Assembly (NCBI GenBank): GCA_019828595.1
Contig: JAHQRK010000020.1
Coordinates: 1,116,001-1,180,000 of the forward strand
Length of the DNA: 64,000 bases
From: Aphanomyces cochlioides
Taxonomy: Eukaryota; Oomycota; Saprolegniomycetes; Saprolegniales; Verrucalvaceae
Direction: 5' to 3'
Below, piece after piece: positions 10,029-20,555 of this stretch. The translations under genes were made by a program, and so were the position numbers. The notes under the pieces are model-generated. The model worked only from the letters and a program-made list of their open reading frames with translations. It did not search any database and had not been told where the DNA came from. The first letter of the stretch is position 1, and the number at the start of each line of letters is the position of its first letter.

Positions 10029-12223
10029 ATGTCGGCGCCGACACCTGCGGACGTGACTGCGGCGTTTAACAATCGAAGCTTGGATATCCAGAAGGATGCA
10101 GTGGATACGTGCGTTCAGCTTTGTAGGGAATTTGCTCTCACGGTGGAATCGCTCGTTGAGCAGTGGGATGTCTTTTCCATGAACGCGTCTGTCCAGACTG
10201 CCACTGTTGAATCACTCGCGACTTTCCGATCGTCCATTATCTTGGAACAGCAAAAGAAAGGCACAACAGTTAAAAAGGAGCCCAGAGAATCACTCAAGCA
10301 CAAGTCCATGGTGAAGAAAGAACCTCTGGCGTCGGTGTACGGCGTTCAGCTGCCGACTGTTCAAGAAACACCCAAGAAACGACTCTCCTCATCGGGTGCT
10401 TTTCAAAGCCCCGAGGCGAAGATGATCAAGACGTCTGTGTTTTCTCCAACGTACCGCCGCTGATGTATTAAAGTCGTCTCACGCCTGCCTTGTGTAGATC
10501 GTTTCAGTCACCTCCAAGTGCAGAATATGCTGCACGAACAAATGCAGGAGAAGTCGTGGACTCATTCAACGTAAATCTAAAATCTCAATTCGATGCTGCA
10601 GACACTCGTGACGATGCAGTGAAGGTGGAAGCTATCCATCCTGAAAAGCAAGTTGGTATGTTCCTCAATGAGGTTCGAATTGCTCATTATTACCAGGCTC
10701 ATCCATGAACTACATGTACACTTCTATGGCAGACAGGGCTATTTCACTCGATCAACTTCTCGTCGATTTCCAAACTCGGATGGAAGCCCAACTGGGAGTG
10801 GAATGTGGAGCAGTGGGTGATCCTTCGCCAGCTCAAGTCATAGTGTGTGGTCGCATTGTTTGCGAGGCTCCTGAAGGCAAATTGAATGCCAGTGTCATCC
10901 AATTAGAAGGTGCTCGTAAATACTGCGGTGGACAACGTGTCTTGCTTGATCTAAGCCAAGTTCCAGCCATGGAAGCCTTCCCTGGAAAAGTATATTACCC
11001 ATCATCGCGACAAAATAGTTATTCTCTATTTTAGTTGGTAGCTGTTGAAGGCATTTACAACGACACTCGCAATCCCATGCAGGTCAAGCGATTCATCGAA
11101 GTAAGCCTCACTTTCAACATTCATATCGATCTCACTGCATTTCTAGCCCGAACCTTTGCCTTTGCCCACTTCCATTGCAAACGACTCCGCACCAGTTCGT
11201 GTTTTTACCGCTGCTGGTCCATTTACCGCAAACAACGACCCTCAATATCAGCCGCTTAACGACTTGATTGCTGTTGCTTTGAAGGAAAAACCTGATGTTG
11301 TAATTCTGGTATACTCTTTGAGTTATCCTTCCCTGATAGTAACATGTAGGTTGGTCCATTCATTGACGCGAATCACGTAAAGGATGGAGTTGTTTCATAT
11401 GACGACGTGATGGTCAGCTTCGACGACCTTTTCTTGTTCAAAAGTAAGGTGCATTCTATCTCTTTGAGACTGATAACTTTCTAGTTGTGGCCAAATTTAA
11501 CACTCTTCTCTCTGAACTGCCAAATTGTCAATTGGTCCTCATTCCATCTGTCCGAGATGTTCAACATCCTTATGTGTTTCCCCAACCTCCATTTGACCGA
11601 AAAAAGACATTCGAGGGCCTCGATTCTCCTGACTACCAACGCGTATGAACTGAAAATATTTGCAGCCTCATGACACTGCTCTAGCGAGTGCATTTATTTC
11701 CAAATCCGTGCACTTTCACCATCAATGGCACTGTCTTTGGCGCCTCATCAAGCGATATTCTGTTAGAATTGGGTGGTGCAGAGTTCAACCGATCACAGCA
11801 AGCCAACCAGCAGAGATTATATCGACTTGCTGAGCAACTCCTGCGCCAAAACAGGTTGCTATTCCATCAGAGAGAATCCTCACTCCGCAATAGTTTTTTC
11901 CCCCTGTTTCCATCTAATGGCGATACCCCTTTGGATTTGAAGTATCTGGAGCAATATCAATTACTCGTGCGACCTGATGTCCTACTCTTGCCTTCAGTTC
12001 TCAATCGCTTTAGTGGGGTATGATCACCAACTCCTTTTTGTTTTAAATCTTTCAAATGTTGCAGGCAGTACAAGAAACACTATGTGTGAACCCAGGCCAG
12101 CTTTCCAAAGGCCAAGCCGGTGGCACATATGCCGAATTGACGATTTTGCCCAAAGGACACCACGAATCTCCTGAATTGCATCAGGTAGCTCAGCGAACTT
12201 TGGTCGAAATCAAGCGCATTTAA
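10029..12223 (+). CDS. POLA2: DNA polymerase alpha subunit B (primase-polymerase accessory subunit)
   Basis: Nine exons join in frame to 614 aa, close to the ~600 aa usual for the B subunit. Introns: 10451-10497, 10656-10696, 10990-11034, 11101-11146, 11309-11349, 11444-11484, 11643-11684 and 12018-12064 (41-47 bp, all GT..AG). The N-terminal helical domain and Lys/Pro-rich linker are followed by the OB-fold (ASVIQLEGAR ... FPGK-LVAVEG) and the inactive calcineurin-like phosphoesterase domain (VFTAAGPFT, VGPFIDANH, PSVRDVQHP, RVHLFPNPC), ending in the conserved LPSVLNRFSG region. The protein tethers the catalytic subunit of Pol alpha-primase and regulates initiation of DNA synthesis in the nucleus. 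The short seventh intron was placed by homology: its acceptor is TCTAG at 11684, because an earlier CAG breaks the frame. Confidence 0.93.
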
Positions 12224-12427
12224 TATCATGTTTCGTCCATCACTGACGTCGCTACCCTTGTTGATCCCGGCGTCTATCATCATCATTAAATCAAAGCTTG
12301 GACGGTGGAAAAACATACGTCGGGTCCTTCGTCCGCTGTTTCTGTTTCAGTTGCTTCATCGGCAGCCACGGGCACATGGGGCTGACTCCTGCTCTCTCTT
12401 TGAGTGCACAATCTCAATCAAATCTAC

Positions 12428-14140
12428 TTACACCAAATATTCAGCTCGACGTCGACGCCACTCTTTCAAATCTTGGAACGCAAGTCGACTTAAGCACAAG
12501 ACACCGACAACAAGAGCGAAGAAAAGCAGCATAAACACCGAATCCCATGCACACTCCGTCGAGCAAATGCCACCAATTGGACAAATGGAGCGGCAATTGG
12601 CGACGTTTCCGACAAGGTATTGAGTAAATGCAGCACCAGCACTGCCAGTGCCATCAATGATTCCTGTCACGGTGGCCAAAGCTTGAGAGTTTGCCGCCAA
12701 CGACGGATGTGTGCCAAGATCAGCCGAGACACTAGTTCCAATGAGCATTTCCGATCCTCCCATAGTCAAACCCATTAGGAACAAGAGCAATCCCGTCAAG
12801 GACTCGGATGCTCCATAGAAACAGTATACAATTGGCCTACAATGAAGGTCATCAAGGGTTTTCGAGCGAGGAAGCCACGGGCGGCAGACATACCCGCTCA
12901 GGCACATGCAGCAAACAATATAAGGTGATCGTACGCCCATTCGATCCGTGACGTATCCACCGATAATACCGCCAGCAATGCCACCGACGTCGTAAATCAC
13001 CTAGGAAATGCATGATACTAAATTTAAGTCGGTCGAAAAGTCTTACCGAGTAGAGATTGGCCTTGGAATTGCTCATGTGGCGATTCGCCGTGAGGTAGTA
13101 TGGGACCCAAAAGAAGAGCGAATATGTGACGGATTTCAAGCATGCATATGCGATGGCATATGCAAATACGCCTGGAATCGTCCATGCTTTCCAAAATGAA
13201 ATAACTTCCAGCTGCGGCTGCTTTTCATCGTCTGCAGCAGCATGCAGCTCTTCCTTGTCGATGCCTTCACCTTCGATGTGTTTTACGGGTGGAGTAGGCA
13301 CGAGGTAAATAAAAACGACCAGAGCTTGAAGGATCATGAGACCACCGACGGTCATCATAACGAGCTTCCAAGCAAGAGTAGGCTCGGCAATTGCAAAGAG
13401 AATCCCGACGAGAGCGCCACCTGCCACGTTTCCAAGGGATGAGCAACAACCCCACATGCCCATGATGACTACAAAGTAGTTGGGTCAGTTGTATACCTTA
13501 AAAATGTGGTCACCGTACCTCCGCGCTCGCCTGAACCAAACCATCTCGACCTAGACGGAAATTATGAGTTCAATCAAGACGACATGGAAGATTACATGAT
13601 GGCAATGTTGGAAGGCCAGCCACATGACTGCATGAGCCCATTTAGTGCCCAGAGAAAGAGGTACAACGTGAAGTTGTGAATATCGCCAAGTCCTGCAGCG
13701 CCGAATGCGACGAGAACTAATCCCACGCACACCATTCCCGATGTGAGGAATTTCCGGAGATCGAGACGATCGCCAAGCACACCACTTATGTACAAGCCAA
13801 TTGCATAGCAGGCCATGAAAACCATGTCCATCAAGCCATACATGGTGGATTGGCTGGACAAGGATGACACCATCCATTCTTCCTTGCCGAGTTCACCCTT
13901 GATCGACCCGAACGACTTGCGCGCAATGTGAAAGATTGCATACGTCACGAATGTGATCGCAAACGTGCGCAGCTGGAGCACACTGATCGGCGTGGATGTG
14001 CTCAATGGCATTTTGTCCTCTGCGCTTTCCTTGACGGACGATGCATCTGTCATGGGCCGAGACGGTCGATCGCTTGCCCACCTGGTGGCCGCGTTGTCCA
14101 ATATGTCTCTCGCACAATTATTAAAATACTTTTGGAACAT
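12428..14140 (-). CDS. SLC37-type sugar-phosphate/phosphate antiporter (MFS)
   Basis: Five exons, complement of 13596-14140, 13519-13550, 13047-13468, 12894-13000 and 12428-12836 (introns 45, 50, 46 and 57 bp), give 504 aa. The 32-bp exon is required: it restores GWPSNIAIM-SRWFGSGERG-VIMGMWGCCSS, the conserved SLC37 block. About twelve hydrophobic segments are visible in MFS order, with SIKGELG, SGVLGDR, GGYVTDR and CFYGASESL motifs. SLC37 proteins exchange phosphorylated sugars for phosphate at the ER or other endomembranes; which sugar cannot be told. The 57-bp intron has no in-frame stop and could be retained, adding 19 residues. ATGs at 14140 and about 30 codons later are both possible. 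The gene is convergent with POLA2. Confidence 0.85.
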
Positions 14141-14436
14141 TATATGAACTAAAGTATGCCTGTTGCTGAAATTGAATTAAATTATGTTCGATGTAAGAAC
14201 TGACCAATCACAGTGCAGAATTATTGTTCTATTGAATACAATCATTCGATGAACTCACACCGAAACTCAGAGGACGACTGAGACTTTGGCTAGAGCGCAG
14301 TCACGACGATGGAAATAGCGTGATATGCAATGTGCTCAGCACTGGCATCAATGAGGCTATCAGATTCGGACCCACCAAAGAGCAGGTGTTTCGCTTGTCA
14401 ACTCCCTACGGTAGAAGATAAATGAATATAAATGTA

Positions 14437-16218
14437 CAGTAAAGCCTCTCTCGAAGGAACACAAATTTCAGAGGGTGAACATTGATTTTTAGAGTTTATT
14501 AATTGACATTGGCATACATGTGATACACCATCAATTCAACATGAATTGAATCGACGCAACATTGACGTGGAGATTTCGGCTATCAGAGCTCGTTTCAGCC
14601 ATGTCAGAATTGATGATGTTGACATGACTCCAGCAGTTTGAGATTGTCGTCTCTGTGACTTCAGCCCAAGCATCTTCCGCCCATTTCACAGCGACACGTG
14701 TCTCTACGACAAACAGACTCGACCTCTCTTTTGATGTTGGCCTTGTTCCAATCGACTTGTGTTTTGCTCTCAAGGCATTCAGCTTCGACAAGAGCGCCAG
14801 TGTCTTGCGTTGCTCGATCTTCTTTTTGAACGCGGTAATGATTCCAGCATCCAAGGGCTGCAAGTAGGTGGTTGTGTTTGGGGGTAAAAAGTATAACGAC
14901 ACATTGGAAAAGCATTTCCTCAACCGATGGGGTGAAGCGTTGTCAACCAGCAGGAGTACATTACGATCACTGTCACGCATCTTATCATTGAAGCGATGGA
15001 GCCAAGTTGAAAATACGGACGAGGTCATCCAACCCTTTGCAGTGCCAGTGTAGTCCAAAGCTGGTTCCATCGAATTTCGTTTCGAAAGCCATTGTGATTT
15101 AACGGCGTCACCAAGGATCTTGAGTTGACGTTTGTCAGAACCATCTGCATTAACAGCAAGCGCTATGGTCAAACGTTTCTTGACGGCCTTTCTTCCCTTG
15201 AGACTTTTCTTGCTGATGCTATACTTCGGATCCAAGCAGTAAAAAAAGGCTGTTTCATCGAGATTGTAAATATCTGGGCTGGCAAAATTCTTCGTCACTT
15301 CCATCATTTCGTCGCGACCGGTCTTCACAACCTCGGGATCAACAGATGCCGCTTCACCATAAACTCCACGACGCTTCATAGATCGACGCAACAAGAATTT
15401 GCACAACCACCCTTGCGAGAATTTTAGTTTGGCGCAATGTTCACAGTCGGTTGCGATGTCGGCAGCTTGTGCCTTGATGGCTTGGTATGACAAACTGATT
15501 CCATACTCCTCGCAATCGTCTATCCATACATCAAGCTCAGTCTCCAATTTAGAACACGTCACTGGTCGAAGCACTTTCATGTTTGGACGAAGCTTGAGAG
15601 ACTTTTCGTCCACACCTTTTTGCATCGCTCGACACATTGATGCCTTGGATGGAATCGAAGGTAGCTTGAGCTTGTCATATGCCAATACGCATAGCTCGTT
15701 GAGCGTCATGTTTGGATGTTGTTTGAAGTGTAATAGCACCCGCGCCTTCATTTTAGTTGTCATAAAGAGCTTCTTGTATCGAGCCTGTTGCATGCTCCTA
15801 ACAGAGATCGAATTGTAATGTGATAGTCAGTATAGGCTCCTTCATTCTCGAACTTATTCAAATATTCAAATCTGGTGGCCCAAGAAATCGCGCGGGAATC
15901 GCGCGAGTACGATTGCCGCCGCAAAGGTGGCGTGAGGACCAACATGAAGTCACGAGAGCGTGTTGATTGATTCACCATGCATTTGCCTATACGAGAAGAT
16001 CAAAGTTGGGATTGTCCAAATTGCCGAAATACATCATACTCGTGAGCTGAGGCTTCTATCGCACGGTTGGCGGCTTGACTCGTCTTTGGCCTCGTATGAT
16101 ATGAAGTCAACTGAAGTGACTTCGTGATTCCAAGAAGTCGGTTCTTCCACAATTGATATTACATTAATTTTGAAGGAATATAAGGTGCCATTGCGTTTCT
16201 TCGAGAGAGGCTATACTG
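14437..16218. mobile_element. pogo/Tigger-type DNA transposon
   Basis: The element is 1.78 kb and bounded by TA target duplications (14435-14436 and 16219-16220). Terminal inverted repeats begin CAGTA(A/T)AGCCTCTCTC and match over ~28 bp with about four differences. CAGT termini and a TA target are typical of pogo elements. It contains one long minus-strand transposase ORF and a ~420-bp 5' region. The inverted repeats and ORF look undamaged. Confidence 0.9.
14531..15793 (-). CDS. pogo/Tigger transposase (DDE_1, CENP-B-like)
   Basis: Uninterrupted ORF of 420 aa. The N-terminal ~150 residues hold CENP-B/Tc5-type helix-turn-helix modules (LNELCVLAYDKL... and SQGWLCKFLLRR). The DDE_1 catalytic domain follows: first Asp in YNLDETAFF, second in LLVDNASPH, third in YLQPLDAGII, with 30 residues between the last two (DD30D). 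It would cut and paste the surrounding element. A further open stretch upstream to 15978 on the same strand might add an N-terminal exon, but no clear splice was found. The intact frame contrasts with the frameshifted Tc1 copy nearby. Confidence 0.88.
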   Translation of the reverse strand: MQQARYKKLFMTTKMKARVLLHFKQHPNMTLNELCVLAYDKLKLPSIPSKASMCRAMQKGVDEKSLKLRPNMKVLRPVTCSKLETELDVWIDDCEEYGISLSYQAIKAQAADIATDCEHCAKLKFSQGWLCKFLLRRSMKRRGVYGEAASVDPEVVKTGRDEMMEVTKNFASPDIYNLDETAFFYCLDPKYSISKKSLKGRKAVKKRLTIALAVNADGSDKRQLKILGDAVKSQWLSKRNSMEPALDYTGTAKGWMTSSVFSTWLHRFNDKMRDSDRNVLLLVDNASPHRLRKCFSNVSLYFLPPNTTTYLQPLDAGIITAFKKKIEQRKTLALLSKLNALRAKHKSIGTRPTSKERSSLFVVETRVAVKWAEDAWAEVTETTISNCWSHVNIINSDMAETSSDSRNLHVNVASIQFMLN

Positions 16219-16453
16219 TATTGCAAACCTCAGAAAATGGCCGGCCAGCGTAAGCACTTCCACGAGCTACTCATATCTGTTTTCAGACGACTTGGTAGTC
16301 ATAAGCATGATTTTCTGGCTTCGACCCAAAGTTTCTGGGGTTTGCTGTAAAGCCGTCCATGATTCAAGTCATTCTTTCCCCATTATCAATTGAACCGCTT
16401 CAAACTCTGCAGCAGAAACAAATGTCAAAGAGCTCGGCATGAACTTGGCCATG

Positions 16454-16763
16454 GACTAGGAGCTAAAGTGATCGCGTCTATCAGAGTTAGTTTTTGACTT
16501 GACGGTGCAATATTATACGCGCGATAGACGCGATCACTTTAGCTCCTAGTCGGTGCAATATAATATTGCACCGTCAAGTCAAAAACTAACTCTGATAGAA
16601 GCATGAAAAGCTACGCTGCTTAGCCTACTGGCAGCACAAGAATGCGATTGTCTGTGGCACGAGCGACACAAACGTTCTTGTCTTTGACATTCCCAAACTT
16701 GACGGTGCAATATTATATTGCACCGTCAAGTTTGGGAACGGTGTATATTGCCAATATACACCG
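16454..16763. repeat. Cluster of perfect palindromes and interleaved inverted repeats
   Basis: Arm A (16454-16482) is the exact reverse complement of 16523-16551. Arm B (16479-16515) is the exact reverse complement of 16561-16597. The order is A-B-A'-B', not the A-B-B'-A' of a simple hairpin. A 23-bp palindrome spans 16551-16573. A 49-bp perfect palindrome spans 16690-16738, and a 25-bp one (16739-16763) abuts it. The motif TTGACGGTGCAATAT is shared by arm B and the 49-bp palindrome. Confidence 0.95.
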
Positions 16764-16927
16764 AAGAGATTCAACGCATATTGTCTTGGCTGTGAATTTC
16801 AAGAAAGGTATCTTTCTTCCAGCAATACACTTGATCGCTGTATACTATACTGCAGTTCTATGAAAGTTTTGAATTTGGCGCCAAACTTATCATTTTCGAA
16901 AACGTCGCATTCGTCTCAAAGCTTAAG
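16605..16927 (+). pseudogene. Possible WD-repeat (SEC31-like?) gene remnant cut by palindromes
   Basis: One frame reads AYWQHKNAIVCGTSD..VLVFDIPKLD just before the 49-bp palindrome, which looks like a beta-propeller blade. A second frame near 16865-16920 reads FEFGAKLIIFENVAF, reminiscent of the FGGKLV segment of SEC31. No continuous gene could be assembled. Upstream at 16237 an ATG and a 37-bp GTAAG..TTCAG intron-like segment are visible. The identification is weak. Confidence 0.2.
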
Positions 16928-17630
16928 ATGTGGTCCTCGCAGTACTCTGAAGACGACGAAGAAAGCCGCGTCGAAATATCACAAGATGTTATTCAAGACG
17001 AGGATGTCGAGAAAGATCCTGGACTCCACGTTGTTGCTGAGGAAGGAATTGCGGAAGAAATGAAAGCAATGAAAGAAGTATTCTTGCGCATGTCTGAAAA
17101 GGTAAAATGTTGAAACGAATGCTTGGATGTTTACCCGTGACGAGAAAGAAAGTACGTCAAAAAGAACAGAGTCAACAAGATTGCGTTCGAGTGTACGTTG
17201 AGGCCTTTCAGAGTGACATCGAGAGACTCTTTTCAAATGCGAAGAAGAGTCGAGTCGGGGAGGCCGAGAAAGTTAATCGATCCATTCAGACTGCAGCTTC
17301 GCGCCTTGAGGAACAAAAGAAAGAGCTGCTGTAAGATGGAAATTTTTTGGTTTCAATTCAGAATCGAGTAGGGAAGTACACGAGACATATGAAAGCAACT
17401 TCAAAGCGTCCATCGAAAAAGTGCAAAGCGAATTAGAGCGATTAAAAGAGCTCCGAGCAAAAATTGTTTCCGCGTACGAGCAGGGGAAAGAAGAAATTCA
17501 AAAAGCGTTTGACGAAGCTTTTGCGAATCTGGACACGGTGACAAAGCGTCTCCAACACCAAGCAACTCAAATTGGGGGTGATGTCTCCTACCTTCAAGCT
17601 TTTCATGAACAAGTGAATCGTTTGATGTAA
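16928..17630 (+). CDS. Small coiled-coil protein (SYCP3/Cor1-like?)
   Basis: Three exons, 16928-17101, 17149-17330 and 17372-17630 (introns 47 and 41 bp), give 204 aa. The second acceptor must be GTAG at 17371; the nearer CAG would create a stop. An acidic N-terminus (YSEDDEESRVE) is followed by continuous Lys/Glu/Gln-rich heptads. Size, acidic head and single long coiled coil resemble the SYCP3/Cor1 family of meiotic chromosome proteins, but no diagnostic residue can be shown, so this is a suggestion only. It is convergent with the next gene, 65 bp apart. Confidence 0.55.
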
Positions 17631-17695
17631 GGTTCTAACATGCCAATAACATTCGAATCGAGTGAACTGTCTACGCATCAAACGACTTTGTTGCA

Positions 17696-19102
17696 TTAAC
17701 CTGTTAGGACACCTGCTTCAGCTAGGAGGCTTTGCAAGTGCTGAAAGACGACCAATTGTTCGTCGGTATTCAAGCGATCCAACATACGAATCGAGCTCGA
17801 AATGCGATCGGGGCGTTGGATGAAATTCGTGAAGTACACGTAGGTAAACATGCCCATGATGATTTGGCAGTCCATACGATCAACAACACCACCATGTCCT
17901 GGAATACTAGATCCAAAATCTATGGACAGTCAATCAAAAATGTTCAATATCGACATCATACCTTTGATCTTGAACGCGCGCTTGAAACCTGACGCGAAGA
18001 AACCTCCAAAAGGCGCAACAATCGAGGCAAAGACCGCAAAACAAATCATGTGGTACTGGATTGGTGCAACCGTGAACGGGAAATTTTCGACGACTTGTGG
18101 CACAAAAATCTCCGCTGGCGTGCAAGCTTTGAAATGCAAGTGAAAGCCCAATTGGGGGCACACCATCATTTCAAATTGCAGCATGAAGCGAGAGAACACA
18201 AAAGACCAAATGACTGTGATAACAAGCGCTCCTAAGAACCCTTCCCAAGTTTTCTTGGGCGATAACTTTGGAATCAGTGGTGTGCGGCCAAAGAAGAAGC
18301 CACAGATATACGCAAACACGTCGTTGACAATGATGAGCGAGCATGGTAGAAGGAACCAAAAGAGCCCGGCAAACATGTTGGATATCATGAATGTCGATTG
18401 GACCACAATGATCAAGAGCGCAATGTGGCAGTAGGCAAATTGCGAAAATTGGTACTTGTAATGCTTGCGTTTGCGTAGGGAGAACACAAATGAGACAAAT
18501 CCACCCGTGTAGAGCGCAAATGAAATGGCCGTGTGGTGCTGGTTCACAAAACCTTTTTCGAGGATGTAAAGGCCAAAGAGCGTGTCGAACTCATGGACTT
18601 CAAAATGGGGCATCAATGCGCGGCCATACACGAAGAAGACGCACACGAAGAACCAGTAGTAGTATAGCCGGCGAAATTTGGGCATTTCGTCTTCGACTTG
18701 TTGCTTGAACATGAGACCCACAAGCTCAGCATACATCGTGGCTTGCAACGAAAAAACGAGCAGGCAGCAGCCGACTTGCTTGAACTGGAACACGACAAAG
18801 AGGAAGCCAACGACCATGAGAAGCGTGTAAATCGTGCGCGTCTTGAACGTGGTCCATTTCTTGGCCTTGTCTTCATCGACCAAGAGCGTCACTTTTTTTT
18901 CCTTGGTGGATAAATTCCATCGTGGCTCACGGAGAGGTTGACCACCCAACGCACCAGTGTCCGACTCGGACTCGGAAGCATCTTCAGCCACATTTGTTTC
19001 CTTCAGAGCTTCATAGCGGCAGCGCTCTTCAGGCGTCTCCGGATCCGACAAGCTTTCTTGAAGCGACTCTTTGATGCCTCGACGACGGCGGGCTGTCGAC
19101 AT
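17696..19102 (-). CDS. Phosphatidate cytidylyltransferase (CDP-diacylglycerol synthase)
   Basis: Two exons, complement of 17962-19102 and 17696-17919 with a 42-bp intron, give 454 aa, normal for eukaryotic CDS1/CDS2. The soluble N-terminus is Arg/Glu-rich; about eight membrane segments follow. The family signature S-x-[FILMV]-K-R-x4-K-D-x-G..PGHGG..DRMD is complete only after splicing: the Lys-Asp pair spans the intron. Motifs NDVFAYICGFFFG and LSPKKTWEGF are also present. The enzyme makes CDP-diacylglycerol from phosphatidate and CTP, at the ER or mitochondrial membrane, for phosphatidylinositol, phosphatidylglycerol and cardiolipin synthesis. Confidence 0.95.
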
Positions 19103-20555
19103 GATAATCCACCAATACGTATCGGTTCGTCGCCCAGAAACATCTTCTCGAAATTAATTGGTTAAAACTCAAAATCCATTTATTTTATCCAATGAAATTA
19201 ATTTATTTTAAATTTAATTTTAGCCAATTAAACAAAGAATTGCCATGGAGATTCAAAATCCTTCCTTTCTTCCTTCATGGGTGGATTGTTCTCCCAGGAA
19301 AGTTGTCTTCCTGTTGCTAACAACATTGGCAACGTTAATTTTCAAACGAGGTTTCATTCTTCGCCACCAAGGCTGAAAGCGCGTCGACTTCGCCTTGTTC
19401 AAGGGAGGCTGTTGTTCCATACTGCTAATAGATCGTTTCACTTTGAGCAGCGAAAAGGCGCTCAAGCGCACGTTTGCCTTATTACGGACACACTTTCATG
19501 GAGCAGGAGAACGGACTCTAATGCGCCATGAAGGCAATAGCAAAGCAGCCTTCGAATGGGCAGGGATGTAATGAGGGAAGGGAGCAACTTCTGCCATCAC
19601 CATCGCACTACAGTATCGAGATACTCTATCTGCCTCAGCAGTCATTGGACCTTTCATGCAGTTGATCTGCAATTGAGGCTGGAGGGGCTCGTATGCATCT
19701 TGGATAGACTGTACTGATTGTAGCTTCATTGATCATCCTTTGCAAATCAAATCGCCATCACATTCACTGGTACGTGCCAGATCATTCCTGATGGCTGTTC
19801 CTCCACGTGACGTAACAAAAGCACAGCTCGTCGCCTGCAGTGTATCGAACTTTCCATTCCATGGACTTGACAGTGGTAGCTCGTTTCCTCTTCATCCCAA
19901 CGAGCACAGAGAGCCTTTTGACGCAAGACATCGCGAGCTGTGATCACTTCTTATCCTGTCATAAGTCTTGACCTGACCGTATCCTCCCGCATCCTTTGCT
20001 TATAAAATATTTTTTCTGTTTCTATGGTCCTTTGACTGCATTTTAAATTTATGCGACAAAAAGGTGCACGTACTACTTTTTTACGGACGTCAGTTCTGCC
20101 TCTACACGGCACCGTGTTCGTAAAACCTACTGTCCAACGCGAAGAGGGCCGAGATATCGCCAGAGTCATCCAGCTACAGCTCTAAGCTCATATCGACTTG
20201 ATTCCCCTTGATTAATCAGCCAATTTTATCTCCTTCCGCCAAAAAGAGCTCAATCGATCAGCGACAACATGATTACTGTTCGAGTGTCACCTCTGGATGT
20301 TGTTTCGTAAATGTTTAAAAACGTTAAAATAGTTCTTGGTATTTAAAACTTGTTTAAAATCATTTGAAATATTCATTAATACTTGATTATTGTATACTAT
20401 ATTAAACTCTTATTTTTTAAATTATTTATGGATTAAAAAAACTTTCCCAACGACGTTTGAAACAGTTTTAGATTATCACCCACTTATATGTAACGCATCT
20501 TACAAGGCAATATGGGATTTCCATATTCAAAGTTGATCGACCGACGGCAACGCAC
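19103..20555. other. Gene-poor stretch, no confident gene
   Basis: AT-rich blocks at 19165-19240 and 20290-20500. Minus-strand ORFs at 19747-19947 (reads LCARWDEEETSYHCQVHGME, faintly Tudor-like) and 19496-19729 might be joined by a GTACCAG..AAAG intron into a small protein. A 54-codon minus ORF lies at 19253-19414. None can be supported beyond being open. Confidence 0.3.

Noticed and set aside
12228..12623. 131-codon plus ORF after POLA2
   Set aside because: Overlaps the SLC37-like gene end on the other strand; POLA2 stop at 12221-12223 is well supported.
15760..15978. Separate 72-codon gene upstream of the pogo transposase
   Set aside because: Lies inside the transposon and more likely is a leader or missed N-terminal exon; no clear splice was found.
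17631..17745. Extra exon of the coiled-coil gene after a GTAAGG donor at 17629
   Set aside because: The extension would run into the 3' end of the CDP-diacylglycerol synthase gene and adds only ~12 residues.
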